Origin: Variovorax dokdonensis | GTDB lineage: Bacteria; Pseudomonadota; Gammaproteobacteria; Burkholderiales; Burkholderiaceae_C | Length of the DNA stretch: 64,000 nucleotides | Assembly (NCBI RefSeq): GCF_030316895.1 | Contig: NZ_JASZYV010000003.1 | Coordinates: 248,001-312,000, forward strand | Reading direction: 5' to 3' | In this document: piece by piece, positions 43,143 to 52,911 of the stretch | Layout: each line of letters begins with the position of its first letter | Position numbering within the stretch: position 1 is the first letter of the stretch | Notes under the pieces: generated by a model | Told to the model about the DNA's origin: nothing | Databases searched by the model: none | What the model saw: the letters and a program-made list of their open reading frames with translations, nothing else | Translations under genes and position numbers: made by a program

Positions 43143-43586
43143 ATGAAGTGTCCTTTCTGCGGCCATGCCGAGACCCAGGTCGTCGAAACGCGCCTGAGCG
43201 AAGACGGTGAGTTCGTGCGCAGGCGCCGTCAATGCGGCGACTGCGACAAACGCTTCACCACCTATGAACGCGCCGAAGTCACATTTCCGGCTGTGGTCAA
43301 GAAGGATGGACGCCGCGCGGAGTTCGACTCCGGCAAGGTGCGCGCATCCATGCAGCTGGCGCTGCGAAAGCGGCCGGTGAGCATCGAGCAGATCGACAAC
43401 GCGCTGCTGCGCATCGAGCACAAGCTCTTGTCGAGCGGCCTGCGCGAGATCGAGTCCACCAAGCTCGGCGAAATTGTCATGCGCGAACTCAAGCGGCTCG
43501 ACAAGGTGGCTTACGTGCGCTTCGCCTCCGTCTACCGCAGCTTCGAAGACGTCGACGAATTCAGGCAATTGCTTCGCGATATCTAG
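43143..43586 (+). CDS. nrdR: Ribonucleotide reductase transcriptional repressor
   Basis: The 147-residue protein has an N-terminal zinc ribbon (MKCPFCGH...RRRQCGDC) and the ATP-cone domain ([22 protein letters not shown] through [16 protein letters not shown]). NrdR senses ATP/dATP and represses nrd operons. The full domain order and length match the family. It is probably in an operon with glyA, since only 16 bases separate them. Confidence 0.97.
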   Translation: MKCPFCGHAETQVVETRLSEDGEFVRRRRQCGDCDKRFTTYERAEVTFPAVVKKDGRRAEFDSGKVRASMQLALRKRPVSIEQIDNALLRIEHKLLSSGLREIESTKLGEIVMRELKRLDKVAYVRFASVYRSFEDVDEFRQLLRDI

Positions 43587-43758
43587 ATCGTTGCTCGGGA
43601 GGCGCGTTTTGCTCCAACCGAGCACGTTTGTTGAGCCGGCGTCACCAGAACGCCCGATGATTCCGCTCATCCGCTGCATAAGACCGATCGGCGGTCGTCT
43701 CGCCTGAATCCGCGTTCTATCCCTAACAATCTCGCCCGAGATATGGAGGGAGGAGAGC

Positions 43759-44334
43759 ATGGGAAGCGACGCGTGTGCGGCGGGGTGCCGGAGTGCACCC
43801 CGCCAGCGATGTACTCGCGGATTGGTGCTGCTGGAATTGTTGGTGGCCATCGCCATCCTGGCGGTGATGGCGGCATGGGCCGCGCCCAGTTTCGCCGCAT
43901 TGACAGAGCGAATGCGCGTGCGTGCGGCGACTTTCGCGCTGCGTGACAGCCTCTACCTGGCCCGAGCCGAGGCCATCAAGCGTGGCGGCCGCGTCCTCCT
44001 CGCGCGCCTTCCAAGTCTCGGCGATTGCGATTCAAGCGCCGACGGCGCCGGTCAGTGGCGTTGCGGCTGGGCCATCTTTGCAGACGCCAATGGCGACGGC
44101 GCTGTCTCTGCGAACGACGAGTTGCTCTTTTCCACGGCAGGGCAGGACAGCGTCAACGTCGCACAGACCAGTTCTCGCGAGCGCCTGCAACTGGACGCTC
44201 GTGGCCAGTTCGGCCTGATTGGCGTGGGCTTCAATCTGCAATCGCGCTTTGACAAGGAGATCGTCAGCGCGATCTGCATTTCTGCCGGCGGACGCATCCA
44301 GACATGGATTGGAGAAGAACGTTGTCCAGGGTAG
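43759..44334 (+). CDS. fimT: Type IV pilus minor pilin, FimT/GspH type
   Basis: The 191-residue prepilin has a processing site in TRG-LVLLELLVAIAILAVMAAW: cleavage after Gly, with Glu5 of the mature protein (LVLLE). The hydrophobic helix and an assumed beta-rich C-terminal domain with a Cys pair (CDSS, RCGW) follow. FimT-like pilins prime the tip of the pilus and can bind DNA. An AGGGAGGAG Shine-Dalgarno lies just before ATG 43759. First gene of a six-gene pilus operon; the stop overlaps pilV by 13 bases. Confidence 0.85.
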   Translation: MGSDACAAGCRSAPRQRCTRGLVLLELLVAIAILAVMAAWAAPSFAALTERMRVRAATFALRDSLYLARAEAIKRGGRVLLARLPSLGDCDSSADGAGQWRCGWAIFADANGDGAVSANDELLFSTAGQDSVNVAQTSSRERLQLDARGQFGLIGVGFNLQSRFDKEIVSAICISAGGRIQTWIGEERCPG

Positions 44335-44852
44335 GCCATCGGAGCGGCGCCAGCACTTCGCGAGGCTTGGCGCTGATGGAAGCGCTGGTCGCGCTGGCCC
44401 TGGTCTCCATGGCGCTGATGGGCCTTCTTTGGGCGCAGTGGAAGACCTTGGCAGACAGCGCCTCAAGCCTTCGCAGAAGCCAGGCCATCCAGTTGATCGC
44501 GGATCTTTCGGAGCGGGTGCAGTCCAATCCGCAGGCACGCGCCCGGCTGGACGACTACCGGGTCGAATGGGCACAAGCGGTCGATGCACTGACTGATTGC
44601 CAGCTCGAAGCGTGTGACCCTCGCCAACTGGCGCGTTGGGATCTGGCGCACTGGAAGCGGTCCGTCGAAGAGCAATTGCCGCAGGGCGATGCCACTGTCT
44701 ACGCGTTGTCCGATCAGAGCGGCGGTCACGCACCGGCGTTGGGCGTGATGGTGGGATGGCGATCGAGCGACGACTCGCCGCCAAAGCCAGACGATGGTCA
44801 AGTTCGCTGCCCGCCAGGCTGGGCCTGCCACTTCGGTCATGTCCAGCCCTGA
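44322..44852 (+). CDS. pilV: Type IV pilus minor pilin PilV
   Basis: The 176-residue protein has a class III prepilin signal SRG-LALMEALVALALVSMAL. The TTG at 44322 is preferred because GGAG lies seven bases before it; an ATG at 44304 inside fimT is the alternative (182 residues). PilV with FimT, PilW, PilX and PilE forms the pilus-initiating complex. The 3' end overlaps pilW by 14 bases if that gene starts at 44839. Confidence 0.85.
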   Translation: MSRVGHRSGASTSRGLALMEALVALALVSMALMGLLWAQWKTLADSASSLRRSQAIQLIADLSERVQSNPQARARLDDYRVEWAQAVDALTDCQLEACDPRQLARWDLAHWKRSVEEQLPQGDATVYALSDQSGGHAPALGVMVGWRSSDDSPPKPDDGQVRCPPGWACHFGHVQP

Positions 44853-45630
44853 ACGCATGAAGCGCCACCGCCGATGCGCCGCGCACCTCGTGCGGGGTGC
44901 GCTGCTGGTCGAGCTCATGGTGGGCCTGACCGTCGGTGGACTGGTCACCCTCGCTGCGCTGGCGGTGTTGCAGACTTTCGGGCAAACGCAGCGGATCGTC
45001 GACGACCAGAGTCAACTGCTGCAGCAAGCCGGCTTCGTCTTCAGACTGCTGGGACAGCAGATCCGCACGGCAGGGTCTCGCGACATCGAGGCTGCGGGAG
45101 ATGCGGACCCGACGACAGGAGCAACGCCGTACCGCTATGTCGCCCAGGCCACGTCCGCCAACACGACCGTGGTGCGCGGCACGTCCGGCATGCCCCATGA
45201 CACCCTCACGCTTGCCGCTGCGGCCTATATAGCGCCGGACGGTGTTCGTCGCGACTGCCTGGGACAGAAGGCATCGACTCAAGTCCCGCTGGCCGCCACT
45301 TTCCAGGTGGATGCGGGCGGCGTGCTTCGCTGCAAGAGCAGTTCGGGGCAGAACCAGCCGATCGCCTTTGGCGTCGCGGCGTTCCGGATCCGCTATCGCC
45401 TGCGCAATGGTGAAGCCATGCGCGACCTCGATGCCTCTGCGATCGAACAGGCTGACCAATGGCGCCAGGTCGTCGCCGTGGCGGTGTGCATCGACCTGCG
45501 CGGGGATGCGGTCCTGGCTGGCACGGAGCAACGCTATGTGGACTGCGAAGGCAAGGCCGCCACCGACAAGACGCGCCGGCATCTGGTCCTGCAGCGCCTT
45601 TTCCATCTTCGAGCGGACGGATTGACCTGA
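44839..45630 (+). CDS. pilW: Type IV pilus minor pilin PilW
   Basis: The 263-residue protein carries LVRG-ALLVELMVGLTVGGLVTLAAL, a prepilin cleavage site with the usual Glu at +5, and a large C-terminal domain with the long FGQTQRIVDDQSQLLQQAGFVFRLL helix. Start choice among ATG 44794, 44839 and 44857 is open; 44839 is a compromise since no SD is clear. Next gene pilX begins immediately after its TGA. Confidence 0.82.
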   Translation: MSSPERMKRHRRCAAHLVRGALLVELMVGLTVGGLVTLAALAVLQTFGQTQRIVDDQSQLLQQAGFVFRLLGQQIRTAGSRDIEAAGDADPTTGATPYRYVAQATSANTTVVRGTSGMPHDTLTLAAAAYIAPDGVRRDCLGQKASTQVPLAATFQVDAGGVLRCKSSSGQNQPIAFGVAAFRIRYRLRNGEAMRDLDASAIEQADQWRQVVAVAVCIDLRGDAVLAGTEQRYVDCEGKAATDKTRRHLVLQRLFHLRADGLT

Positions 45631-46341
45631 ATGAATCGCTCCATTTCGGCTTCTCGATGCAACCAGCAAGGGTTGGCATTGATGATCGTCATGATCGTGC
45701 TGCTGATGGCCACGCTCCTCGTCGTCGGGGCGGCGCGCACAACCTGGTTCACCGAACGCCTGATCGGCAACGATGCGGACCAGGAGCGCGCGCTCGCCAA
45801 CGCGCAGGCCATGCTGGCTGACGCCGAGTACGACATTCGCGCCGAGTCGCCCGACGGACGCCCGTGTACAGGGGAGTCGCCGCCAAGCCCCAGGAACTGC
45901 CGCGCGCCAGGCGATCCGCAATCCAGCGTACCCTGGATTCCGCGCGAGGGACCGCTCGACTTCGCTCGCCTTCGCAACGTGCTGATGACGCAAGCGGTAG
46001 GCGGCGGCATTGCGTGCGCTCAAGGCGTGTGCCTGGCTGGCGCGCTGCCTGCAAGATTCTGGCAACTTCCGCCCGCGGAACTCGCACGCATCGAGAACAC
46101 GGGTGCGCGCTATGCCCAATTCAGCGGCGCGCCGGATGCCCCGGCGGACAACCCTTTGTTGTCGTCCCGAGCCTGGTATTGGATCGAGATCCTCCCCTAT
46201 TCCGGTCCGACTGGCACTGCGCTCGCGCCCGATGCCGACAACCCGTTCATCTTTCGCATCACTGCATTGGCATCGGGACGCCGCCCGACGACCCAAGTGG
46301 TGCTGGAGCGTCTCTTCGTCTGGAAGCGGGTGGATGCATGA
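45631..46341 (+). CDS. pilX: Type IV pilus minor pilin PilX
   Basis: The 236-residue protein has NQQG-LALMIVMIVLLMATLLVVGA at the N-terminus: a PilX-type signal in which the residue at +5 is Met instead of Glu, as is common for PilX. A soluble domain with Cys pairs (GRPCTG, NCRAPG, ACAQGVC) follows. The stop overlaps the pilY1 start by 4 bases (ATGA). It belongs to the tip complex. Confidence 0.82.
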   Translation: MNRSISASRCNQQGLALMIVMIVLLMATLLVVGAARTTWFTERLIGNDADQERALANAQAMLADAEYDIRAESPDGRPCTGESPPSPRNCRAPGDPQSSVPWIPREGPLDFARLRNVLMTQAVGGGIACAQGVCLAGALPARFWQLPPAELARIENTGARYAQFSGAPDAPADNPLLSSRAWYWIEILPYSGPTGTALAPDADNPFIFRITALASGRRPTTQVVLERLFVWKRVDA

Positions 46342-48914
46342 CCAGGCCTCTGCATCGAAGTCGGCAAGCCTGGCTGGCAAGCGCGCTGATTGGCGCGAGC
46401 ATGTGCGTCACCCATGCGGTTGCAGCGGACGCCAAGGATTCAAACGGCCTCTCGTTCGAATCAACGCCCGTTCTCACGGCAGGTCGCGTGCCCGTGCCCA
46501 GGCTGATGATTGCGCTCTCTCGACTTCCGAGCGACCAGAACAAACGCAAGGATCTGTTGACGGCACTTGGCGGGACCATCGATCAGTTGCCGGATGCCAG
46601 CGTGCAGCTGGGATGGGTGGCGCCATCTTCCTGCGAGGCACCTGATCAAGCCGGCGAGTCGTGTTCGAGCGGGGCAACGCCGCAGACCCTCGATGCCGCG
46701 ACGCGCGCCGCCTTCAAGGCGTTTCTGGCTGCGGCCGGTCGGCAAACAGGCGCGTCGGAGAGCAGCGATGCCCCCACGACAACGGCGCGGACGATCGCCT
46801 ACGCCGAAGAGCAAAGCAGCCTCGCCGCCGCACATCAGCCGCAGAAGGGCGCCGATCTGCTGTGCCGCCAATCTCACGTGGTCCTCGTGGGTACGGACGT
46901 GGGGCCCGGCACGCTGCGGCCAGACCAGCCGCATGACGGAGCAATGGCGCCCAAGCCGGTCATCCATCAAGTCGCCGCGGCAGGCGACGGCCTCGCCGCG
47001 CAAATCGACGAAGCGGTGCAGACCGCCGTCGCCGAAAGCCAAGGGCCTGACGACACCCGCACCCTTGCGCTTGCCATGGTGCCGAACGCCAAGGGCGGCG
47101 AACAAGCTGTCGTTGCCGCCCGCTACAACGCACATGGCTGGCACGGCGAACTCGCCCTTCGGACCTTGCAGCGCGCCGGAATCGACACAAGCTCGGCACC
47201 CTGGGGCAGGCAAGCCGGCAGCGGCGAGCCGCACACCACGGCCACGCTGCTCGATGCAAGGGAGCCCGACACCAGGGTGATCCTTTCCAGCCAGGGCGAA
47301 GGCCAGCAACTGAAGGGCCTTGCCTGGCGTTGGACCGAGTTGCCGCAAGCGCAACGCGCGCTGCTCGAACGGGATGCCCACCAGCGCCCCGACGGCCTCG
47401 GCAGCCAACGCCTGGAGTGGCTGCGTGGCGTCCGCGCTGACGAACAGGCCAATGGCGGCAAGTTGCGCGACCGTCGATCGCCGCAGGCTGACATGTTGGG
47501 CAGCGTTCCATGGGCCAGTCCGGGCCGGCTTGCGACGCGCACGACGCCAGCCCAACCGACGATGATCTACGCAGCCGGCAACGGCGGCATGCTCCACGCC
47601 TTCGATGCCGAGAGCGGCCAGGAGCGATTCGCGTACGTGCCCCAAGGTGCGCTTGCCAAGGTTGCGGCCATGAGCCAGCCGCAGTATCTGCACCAAGCTT
47701 CCATCGCCGCATCGCCATTCACGGCCGACTGGCAAGAAGGCGACCAGACTCGTCGCTGGCTCTTCGGCACGCCAGGCGCTGGCGGCAAAGGCTATTTCGC
47801 ATTGGATGTGAGCAACCTCCAAGGCTTTGCCGACGAATCGCAGGGGGCGCAGCAGATCCGGCTGGACACCACCGCGTCCGAAGATCCCGATCTGGGCCAT
47901 ATCTTCGGGACGCCGGTCACCGCCGCTGGCGACCCGTGGCGCAGCGCCTCGGTCATGCGACTGAATGACGGCCGAACGGCGCTGGTGCTCGGCAACGGCT
48001 TCGGCAGCGAGTCCGGCCGTGCCGTGTTGCTGCTGCACTACCTGGATGGTGCGCGCGAGTTGCGCAAGATCCCTGCAGGCAAGGAGGTCGGCAACGGCCT
48101 CGGCCCGGTTCGCCTGGTCGATCTCGACGGCGATCGGAAAGCCGATCTCGCCTACGCCGGCGACCTCCGCGGGTATGTCTGGAAGTTCGACCTCCGCGCC
48201 ACGGACCCTGCCCAATGGCGCGTCGCTGTAAAGAGCCAGCCCATGTTCATGGCGAAGGACGAACAAGCCCATCCGCAGCCGATCACCAGCGCCCCCACGA
48301 CATGGCCGCACCCAGAACGTGGCCGCATCCTGGTCTTCGGTACTGGGCGAATGCTGACACCGGACGACCGCGGCGATACATCCACCCAAACGATCTACGG
48401 CATCCACGATCGGGATGACGACGAGCCGGCCAGCCGCGGGCGCGCCGCACTGCGCCGCCGCGAACTCGTGTCAGGCGCAAGCCGGGTCACCACGGCGGCT
48501 GCGAGCGACTCCGCGGCAGGCTCGGCACCGGGCTGGTATGTCGACCTCCCCGTGCCCGGCGAGCGGGTGCTTGACCATCCTCGGCACTTCGATGGCCAGC
48601 TGATCGACATCGTCAGCTCCGTGCCGGCGCCTGTTCCACCTGTCGGCGCCGGCGAATCCTGCAAGACCGCCAACGAGCGGCAGTTTCGCAACACCCTCAG
48701 GGCACTGGATGGCGAGCCACCGCGGACAGCGATCCATGGGACGTCCGACGCTCCATTGACCGTCGGGCGCCTGGAGCTTTCGGCAACGCCGAGCGTCGCC
48801 GTTCGCAGCCTGAGTCGCGAAGTCCGGATGAACTTCGAGGGTGGTCAAGACGATGCGACGCGCGCGCGCCTGGGCTTTATCGCCGTCCGACCTTCATGGC
48901 GACAGCTTCAATGA
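46338..48914 (+). CDS. pilY1: PilY1-family pilus tip adhesin/assembly protein
   Basis: The 858-residue protein has a signal peptide (LASALIGASMCVTHAVAA) and a C-terminal beta-propeller of the Neisseria PilC type with YAAGNGGMLHAFDAESGQE, LFGTPGAGGKGYFALDV and the calcium loop VDLDGDRKADLAY. It acts at the pilus tip. It is shorter than P. aeruginosa PilY1 (about 1160). The N-terminal part, where a von Willebrand A domain with a DxSxS site may be found, reads RLMIALSRLPSDQNKR; the metal-site aspartate and serines are absent. The 3' end overlaps the PilE-like gene. Confidence 0.87.
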   Translation: MTRPLHRSRQAWLASALIGASMCVTHAVAADAKDSNGLSFESTPVLTAGRVPVPRLMIALSRLPSDQNKRKDLLTALGGTIDQLPDASVQLGWVAPSSCEAPDQAGESCSSGATPQTLDAATRAAFKAFLAAAGRQTGASESSDAPTTTARTIAYAEEQSSLAAAHQPQKGADLLCRQSHVVLVGTDVGPGTLRPDQPHDGAMAPKPVIHQVAAAGDGLAAQIDEAVQTAVAESQGPDDTRTLALAMVPNAKGGEQAVVAARYNAHGWHGELALRTLQRAGIDTSSAPWGRQAGSGEPHTTATLLDAREPDTRVILSSQGEGQQLKGLAWRWTELPQAQRALLERDAHQRPDGLGSQRLEWLRGVRADEQANGGKLRDRRSPQADMLGSVPWASPGRLATRTTPAQPTMIYAAGNGGMLHAFDAESGQERFAYVPQGALAKVAAMSQPQYLHQASIAASPFTADWQEGDQTRRWLFGTPGAGGKGYFALDVSNLQGFADESQGAQQIRLDTTASEDPDLGHIFGTPVTAAGDPWRSASVMRLNDGRTALVLGNGFGSESGRAVLLLHYLDGARELRKIPAGKEVGNGLGPVRLVDLDGDRKADLAYAGDLRGYVWKFDLRATDPAQWRVAVKSQPMFMAKDEQAHPQPITSAPTTWPHPERGRILVFGTGRMLTPDDRGDTSTQTIYGIHDRDDDEPASRGRAALRRRELVSGASRVTTAAASDSAAGSAPGWYVDLPVPGERVLDHPRHFDGQLIDIVSSVPAPVPPVGAGESCKTANERQFRNTLRALDGEPPRTAIHGTSDAPLTVGRLELSATPSVAVRSLSREVRMNFEGGQDDATRARLGFIAVRPSWRQLQ

Positions 48915-49369
48915 CACGATTCGAACCGCGGGCCCTGCCCTCCTCCCGCTCGGCATCGGGCCCGACGGGATTCACGCTGCTCGAGATGCTGATGGTGATG
49001 CTCATCGTCGCCGTGCTGGCGGCCGTGGCGCTGCCCGGCTACCAGAGCCATGTGCGCAAGGCTCGCCGGGCCGAAGCGCGCACGGCACTTCTGCGGGCAG
49101 CCCATTGGATGGAGCGACAGGCCACCGTCCGCGGCCTGTATCCGGATGCCGGCCTACCGCAGGATCTTGAGCTTTCGATCAACAAGTACTACCGCATCGT
49201 CCGCAGGCCTCCCAACGACGAGGACGACGCTGGCCTGCACTTCTGGCTGGAAGCCGTACCCCAGGGCGTGCAGGCATCCGACGCTTGTGGCAGCTTCACG
49301 CTCAGTCATGCCGGAGAGCGCGGAGTCACCGGGCCAGGCGCTTCGGCATCCGACTGCTGGTCGCGCTAG
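48911..49369 (+). CDS. pilE: Type IV pilin-like PilE protein
   Basis: The 152-residue protein has the classical class III signal GPTG-FTLLEMLMVMLIVAVLAAVALPGYQ with Glu5 and an N-methyl-Phe site. The C-terminal domain contains a Cys pair (SDACGSF, ASDCWSR), which would form the pilin disulfide loop. The ATG at 48911 overlaps the pilY1 stop (ATGA); an ATG at 48896 is also in frame. Last gene of the pilus operon. Confidence 0.87.
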   Translation: MTRFEPRALPSSRSASGPTGFTLLEMLMVMLIVAVLAAVALPGYQSHVRKARRAEARTALLRAAHWMERQATVRGLYPDAGLPQDLELSINKYYRIVRRPPNDEDDAGLHFWLEAVPQGVQASDACGSFTLSHAGERGVTGPGASASDCWSR

Positions 49370-49441
49370 GCCGCCCCGAACGAGCGCGGATCGACCCGAA
49401 GGCGACACGGTCCCTGCATGCGCCGGCTATGCTGCACATCC

Positions 49442-50545
49442 ATGATGCAGCTTGCCCTCGAGGCCGCGCGCCACGCGCTGCGGCTGTCCCCCCCCAATCC
49501 GGCCGTCGGATGCGTGCTGGTCGCGCCCGATGGCAGCGTCATCGGTGTTGGCCACACCCAGCGCGCAGGCGGGCCGCATGCAGAGATCATGGCCTTGCGC
49601 GATGCACAGGCCCACGGCCGCTCGGTCGAAGGCGCCACGGCCTACGTCACCCTGGAGCCATGCGCCCACCACGGACGCACCGGTCCCTGCTGCGACGCCC
49701 TGGCCCAGGCGCGCATCGCCAAGGTCGTCGCCTCGTTGACCGACCCCAACCCGCTGGTCGCCGGCCAGGGCTTCGCACGCCTGCGGGCTGCCGGCGTGGA
49801 TGTCGAGGTCGGCCCCGGCGCCGACGAAGCGCGCGAGCTGAACATCGGCTTTCTGAGCCGCATGGTGCGGGGCCTGCCATGGGTTCGCATGAAAGCCGCG
49901 GCCACGCTCGATGGCCGCACCGCCCTGGACAACGGCGCGAGCCAATGGATCACCGGGGCAGCCGCGCGCGCCGACGGCCATGCCTGGCGCGCGCGCGCCG
50001 GCGCGATCCTGACGGGGGTCGGCACGGTCATGGAAGACGACCCCAGGCTGGATGTACGAGAAGTCGAGACAACGCGCCAGCCGCCCTTGGTGCTGGTCGA
50101 CAGCAGGTTGCAGACTCCTCCCGACGCGCGCCTTTTCGACGTGCCGGGCCGCGAGGTCTGGATCTACGCGGCGCAGGAAGATGCTGGCCGGGCGGGTCCC
50201 CTGGAAGACCGGGGCGCCCAGGTCAAAGTCCTGCCCAATGCCGATGGCAAGGTCGATCTGGCCGAATTGATGCGCGACCTGGCCCGGCGCGAGGTCAACG
50301 AACTGCATGTGGAGGCCGGCCAGAAGCTCAATGGCTCCCTGCTGCGCGAAGGCCAGGTGGACGAGCTGCTGCTGTACGTGGCCCCCACGCTCTTCGGCGA
50401 AGGCATGGGCATTGCCAGTGGCATCCACGGGCGCGGGCCGATGCAGTCCCCCTCGGATGCACTTGCGCTTCAGTTCCGCTCGGTCGATCCGATCGGCCAT
50501 GACCTGCGCATCCTGGCCCGCCTGCCCGGTCGCGATGGCTTCTAG
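49442..50545 (+). CDS. ribD: Bifunctional pyrimidine deaminase/reductase of riboflavin synthesis
   Basis: The 367-residue protein carries a zinc deaminase domain with HAEIMAL and PCAHHGRTGPCC, followed by a reductase domain (MKAAATLDGRTALDNGASQWITG, ELHVEAGQKLNGSLLREG). It performs the second and third steps from the GTP cyclohydrolase II product. ATG 49442 is chosen (MMQLALEAARHALRLSPPNPAVG matches the family); an in-frame ATG at 49418 would add eight residues. It lies 72 bases after pilE and begins the rib operon. Confidence 0.93.
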   Translation: MMQLALEAARHALRLSPPNPAVGCVLVAPDGSVIGVGHTQRAGGPHAEIMALRDAQAHGRSVEGATAYVTLEPCAHHGRTGPCCDALAQARIAKVVASLTDPNPLVAGQGFARLRAAGVDVEVGPGADEARELNIGFLSRMVRGLPWVRMKAAATLDGRTALDNGASQWITGAAARADGHAWRARAGAILTGVGTVMEDDPRLDVREVETTRQPPLVLVDSRLQTPPDARLFDVPGREVWIYAAQEDAGRAGPLEDRGAQVKVLPNADGKVDLAELMRDLARREVNELHVEAGQKLNGSLLREGQVDELLLYVAPTLFGEGMGIASGIHGRGPMQSPSDALALQFRSVDPIGHDLRILARLPGRDGF

Positions 50546-50598
50546 GGCCTCCCCGCCCAAGGACCGGAGCGGATGACAATCTCTGCGAAAATACGGGG

Positions 50599-51255
50599 AT
50601 GTTCACCGGAATCATCACCGGCGTGGGGCGCATCGCCGCCGTTCACGACCTCGGAAGCTCTTCATCGCACGGCAAGCGCCTGCACATCAGCGCGCCAGCC
50701 GGCTACCTCGGCGATGTGGGCCTCGGTGACAGCATCGCCCTCAATGGTGCCTGCATGACGGTCACCACCTTCGATGCGGCAAAAGACGAATTCACCATCG
50801 ACATCTCGGCCGAATCGCTGGACAAGACCGCGGGCCTGGCCGACGTCGGCGCCAGCATCAACCTCGAGAAGGCCCTGCGCGCCAGCGATCGCCTGGGCGG
50901 GCACATCGTCTCGGGCCATGTCGACGGTGTCGGCACGGTCAGCCGCTTCGAACCGATGGGCGAAAGCTGGGAGCTTCGCATCCAGGCACCGCGCGCCCTC
51001 GCCCACTTTCTCGCCTACAAGGGCTCCATCACCGTCAATGGCGTGAGCCTGACCGTCAACAGCGTCCAGGACCTGGCCGACGGCAGCGAGATCAGCATCA
51101 ACCTCATCCCCCACACGGTTCAGAACACCGCGCTCGGACAACTGCACCAAGGCAGTCCGGTCAACCTCGAGGTGGACACGGTCGCCCGCTATGTCGAGCG
51201 CATGCTGCAGGCCGGCGCCATCGCGCTGCCTTCGGCGAAGGACCCAAAAGCATGA
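50599..51255 (+). CDS. ribE: Riboflavin synthase, alpha chain
   Basis: The 218-residue protein begins [12 protein letters not shown] and has two lumazine-binding domains (from 1 to about 97 and from [15 protein letters not shown] onward), each with the S-I-A-L-N-G-A-C-M / I-T-V-N-G-V-S-L motif. It dismutates two 6,7-dimethyl-8-ribityllumazine molecules to riboflavin. The TGA overlaps the ribBA ATG. The symbol ribC is used in some genomes. Confidence 0.95.
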   Translation: MFTGIITGVGRIAAVHDLGSSSSHGKRLHISAPAGYLGDVGLGDSIALNGACMTVTTFDAAKDEFTIDISAESLDKTAGLADVGASINLEKALRASDRLGGHIVSGHVDGVGTVSRFEPMGESWELRIQAPRALAHFLAYKGSITVNGVSLTVNSVQDLADGSEISINLIPHTVQNTALGQLHQGSPVNLEVDTVARYVERMLQAGAIALPSAKDPKA

Positions 51256-52409
51256 ACGCAACCGTCACCCCCTTGTCGACCGTGCGCGACGATCGCCCGC
51301 GCGCGCCCATCTCCCCCGTCTCGGAAATCGTCGAAGAGCTTCGCGCCGGCCGCATGGTCATCCTCGTGGACGAGGAAGACCGCGAAAACGAAGGCGACAT
51401 CGTCGTCGCCGCCGACCACATCACGCCCGACGCGATCAACTTCATGGCCCGCCACGCACGCGGCCTGATCTGCCTGACGCTCTCGCGCGAGATGTGTGAA
51501 CGCCTGAACCTGCCGCCGATGGTGGCGCGCAACGGCGCCAAGCATTCCACGGCCTTCACTGTCTCCATCGAAGCGGCCGAAGGCGTGACCACCGGCATCT
51601 CGGCGGCAGACCGTGCCCGTACCGTGCAGGCTGCCGTGGCGCCGAATGCGGTGGCAGCGGATCTTGTGCAGCCCGGTCACATCTTTCCGCTGCAGGCGGT
51701 GGACGGCGGCGTGCTCATGCGTGCGGGCCATACCGAAGCGGGCTGCGACCTCGCCGCCATGGCCGGCTGCTCGCCGGCCTCGGTCATCTGCGAGGTGATG
51801 AACGACGATGGCACCATGGCCCGCCTGCCGGACCTGCAGCTGTTCGCCGCCGAGCATGGCCTGAAGATCGGCACCATCGCCGCGCTGATCGAGCACCGCA
51901 GCCGTACCGAGACGCTGGTCCAGCGCGTCGGTGCCAGCCGGGAAATGCAGACACCATGGGGCACCTTCACCGCGCATGCGTTCCAGGACGCGCCCAGCGG
52001 CGGCGTTCACCTGGCGCTGGTATGCGGCCAGTGGGCACCCGAAGAAACGGTGCCGGTCCGCGTGCACGAGCCCCTGTCGCTCCTCGATGCGCTCGAGCTC
52101 AACCGACCGATGCACTCCTGGAGCCTGGACGCCAGCCTGGCGCGCATCGCCAAAGAAGGGCGCGGCGTCGCCGTGTTCCTCAATTGCGGCGAATCAGCGC
52201 AGGAGCTGCTCGCCCAGTTCGAAGGCACCGCCCGCCCCGCCCAGGCGCCCGAGCGTGGACGCATGGACCTTCGCAGCTATGGCATCGGAGCGCAGATCCT
52301 GCGCGAATGCGGCGTGCAGCGCATGAACCTGCTGGGCACGCGCCGGCGCATGCCCAGCATGGCCGCAGGCTATGGCCTGGAGATCGCCGGCTACATCACT
52401 CGCGACTGA
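51252..52409 (+). CDS. ribBA: 3,4-dihydroxy-2-butanone-4-phosphate synthase fused to a degenerate GTP cyclohydrolase II domain
   Basis: The 385-residue fusion has an intact DHBP synthase half ([38 protein letters not shown]). The second half has the GTP cyclohydrolase II shape ([32 protein letters not shown]) but where the family has H-S-E-C...R-C-D-C-G it reads [17 protein letters not shown]. The three zinc-binding cysteines are missing, so this half is probably inactive, as in RibBX-type proteins. A separate active ribA would then be needed elsewhere in the genome. Confidence 0.9.
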   Translation: MNATVTPLSTVRDDRPRAPISPVSEIVEELRAGRMVILVDEEDRENEGDIVVAADHITPDAINFMARHARGLICLTLSREMCERLNLPPMVARNGAKHSTAFTVSIEAAEGVTTGISAADRARTVQAAVAPNAVAADLVQPGHIFPLQAVDGGVLMRAGHTEAGCDLAAMAGCSPASVICEVMNDDGTMARLPDLQLFAAEHGLKIGTIAALIEHRSRTETLVQRVGASREMQTPWGTFTAHAFQDAPSGGVHLALVCGQWAPEETVPVRVHEPLSLLDALELNRPMHSWSLDASLARIAKEGRGVAVFLNCGESAQELLAQFEGTARPAQAPERGRMDLRSYGIGAQILRECGVQRMNLLGTRRRMPSMAAGYGLEIAGYITRD

Positions 52410-52443
52410 ATCGCCCCAAGAACCTCTAGAAACACACAACAAC

Positions 52444-52911
52444 ATGCAATACGCCAACAAGGGAGCCGCTCCCCTGCCGCTGGACGGCAAGGGACTGCGC
52501 ATCGGCATCGTCCAGGCGCGCTTCAACGAAGACATCACCGACGCACTGGCCGCGGCCTGCCTCGGAGAGCTCGAATCGCTGGGGGTGGCCTCGTCGGACA
52601 TCGTGCACATCACCGTTCCGGGCGCGCTCGAGGTGCCGACCGCCCTGCAGGCGCTGGCGGTCCGCGGCGGCTTTCAGGCGCTGATCGCGCTGGGCTGCAT
52701 CATCCGCGGCGAGACCTACCACTTCGAACTCGTGGCCAACGAATCCGGTGCCGGCGTGAGCCGCGTGGCCCTGGATGCCCGCCTGCCCATCGCCAACGCC
52801 GTCCTGACCACCGAGAACCACGCGCAGGCCGTGGCTCGCCAGGAAGAGAAAGGCCGTGACGCCGCCCGCGTGGCGGTCGAGATGGCGCAACTGCTGGCAC
52901 GCATCAAATGA
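52444..52911 (+). CDS. ribH: 6,7-dimethyl-8-ribityllumazine synthase
   Basis: The 155-residue protein condenses 3,4-dihydroxy-2-butanone-4-phosphate with the ribitylamino-uracil. [53 protein letters not shown] and FGVLTTEN-like [10 protein letters not shown] are typical (the last His region binds phosphate). It is an icosahedral or pentameric enzyme. ATG 52444 fits the family N-terminus. The TGA overlaps the nusB ATG. Confidence 0.95.
   Translation: MQYANKGAAPLPLDGKGLRIGIVQARFNEDITDALAAACLGELESLGVASSDIVHITVPGALEVPTALQALAVRGGFQALIALGCIIRGETYHFELVANESGAGVSRVALDARLPIANAVLTTENHAQAVARQEEKGRDAARVAVEMAQLLARIK

Noticed and set aside
41657..43144. Minus-strand frame of 495 codons opposite glyA
   Set aside because: No family match and Val/His/Gln/Arg-biased; glyA on the + strand is certain.
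50546..50598. FMN riboswitch in front of a rib gene
   Set aside because: Only 53 bases separate ribD and ribE and no RFN-element pattern is visible.
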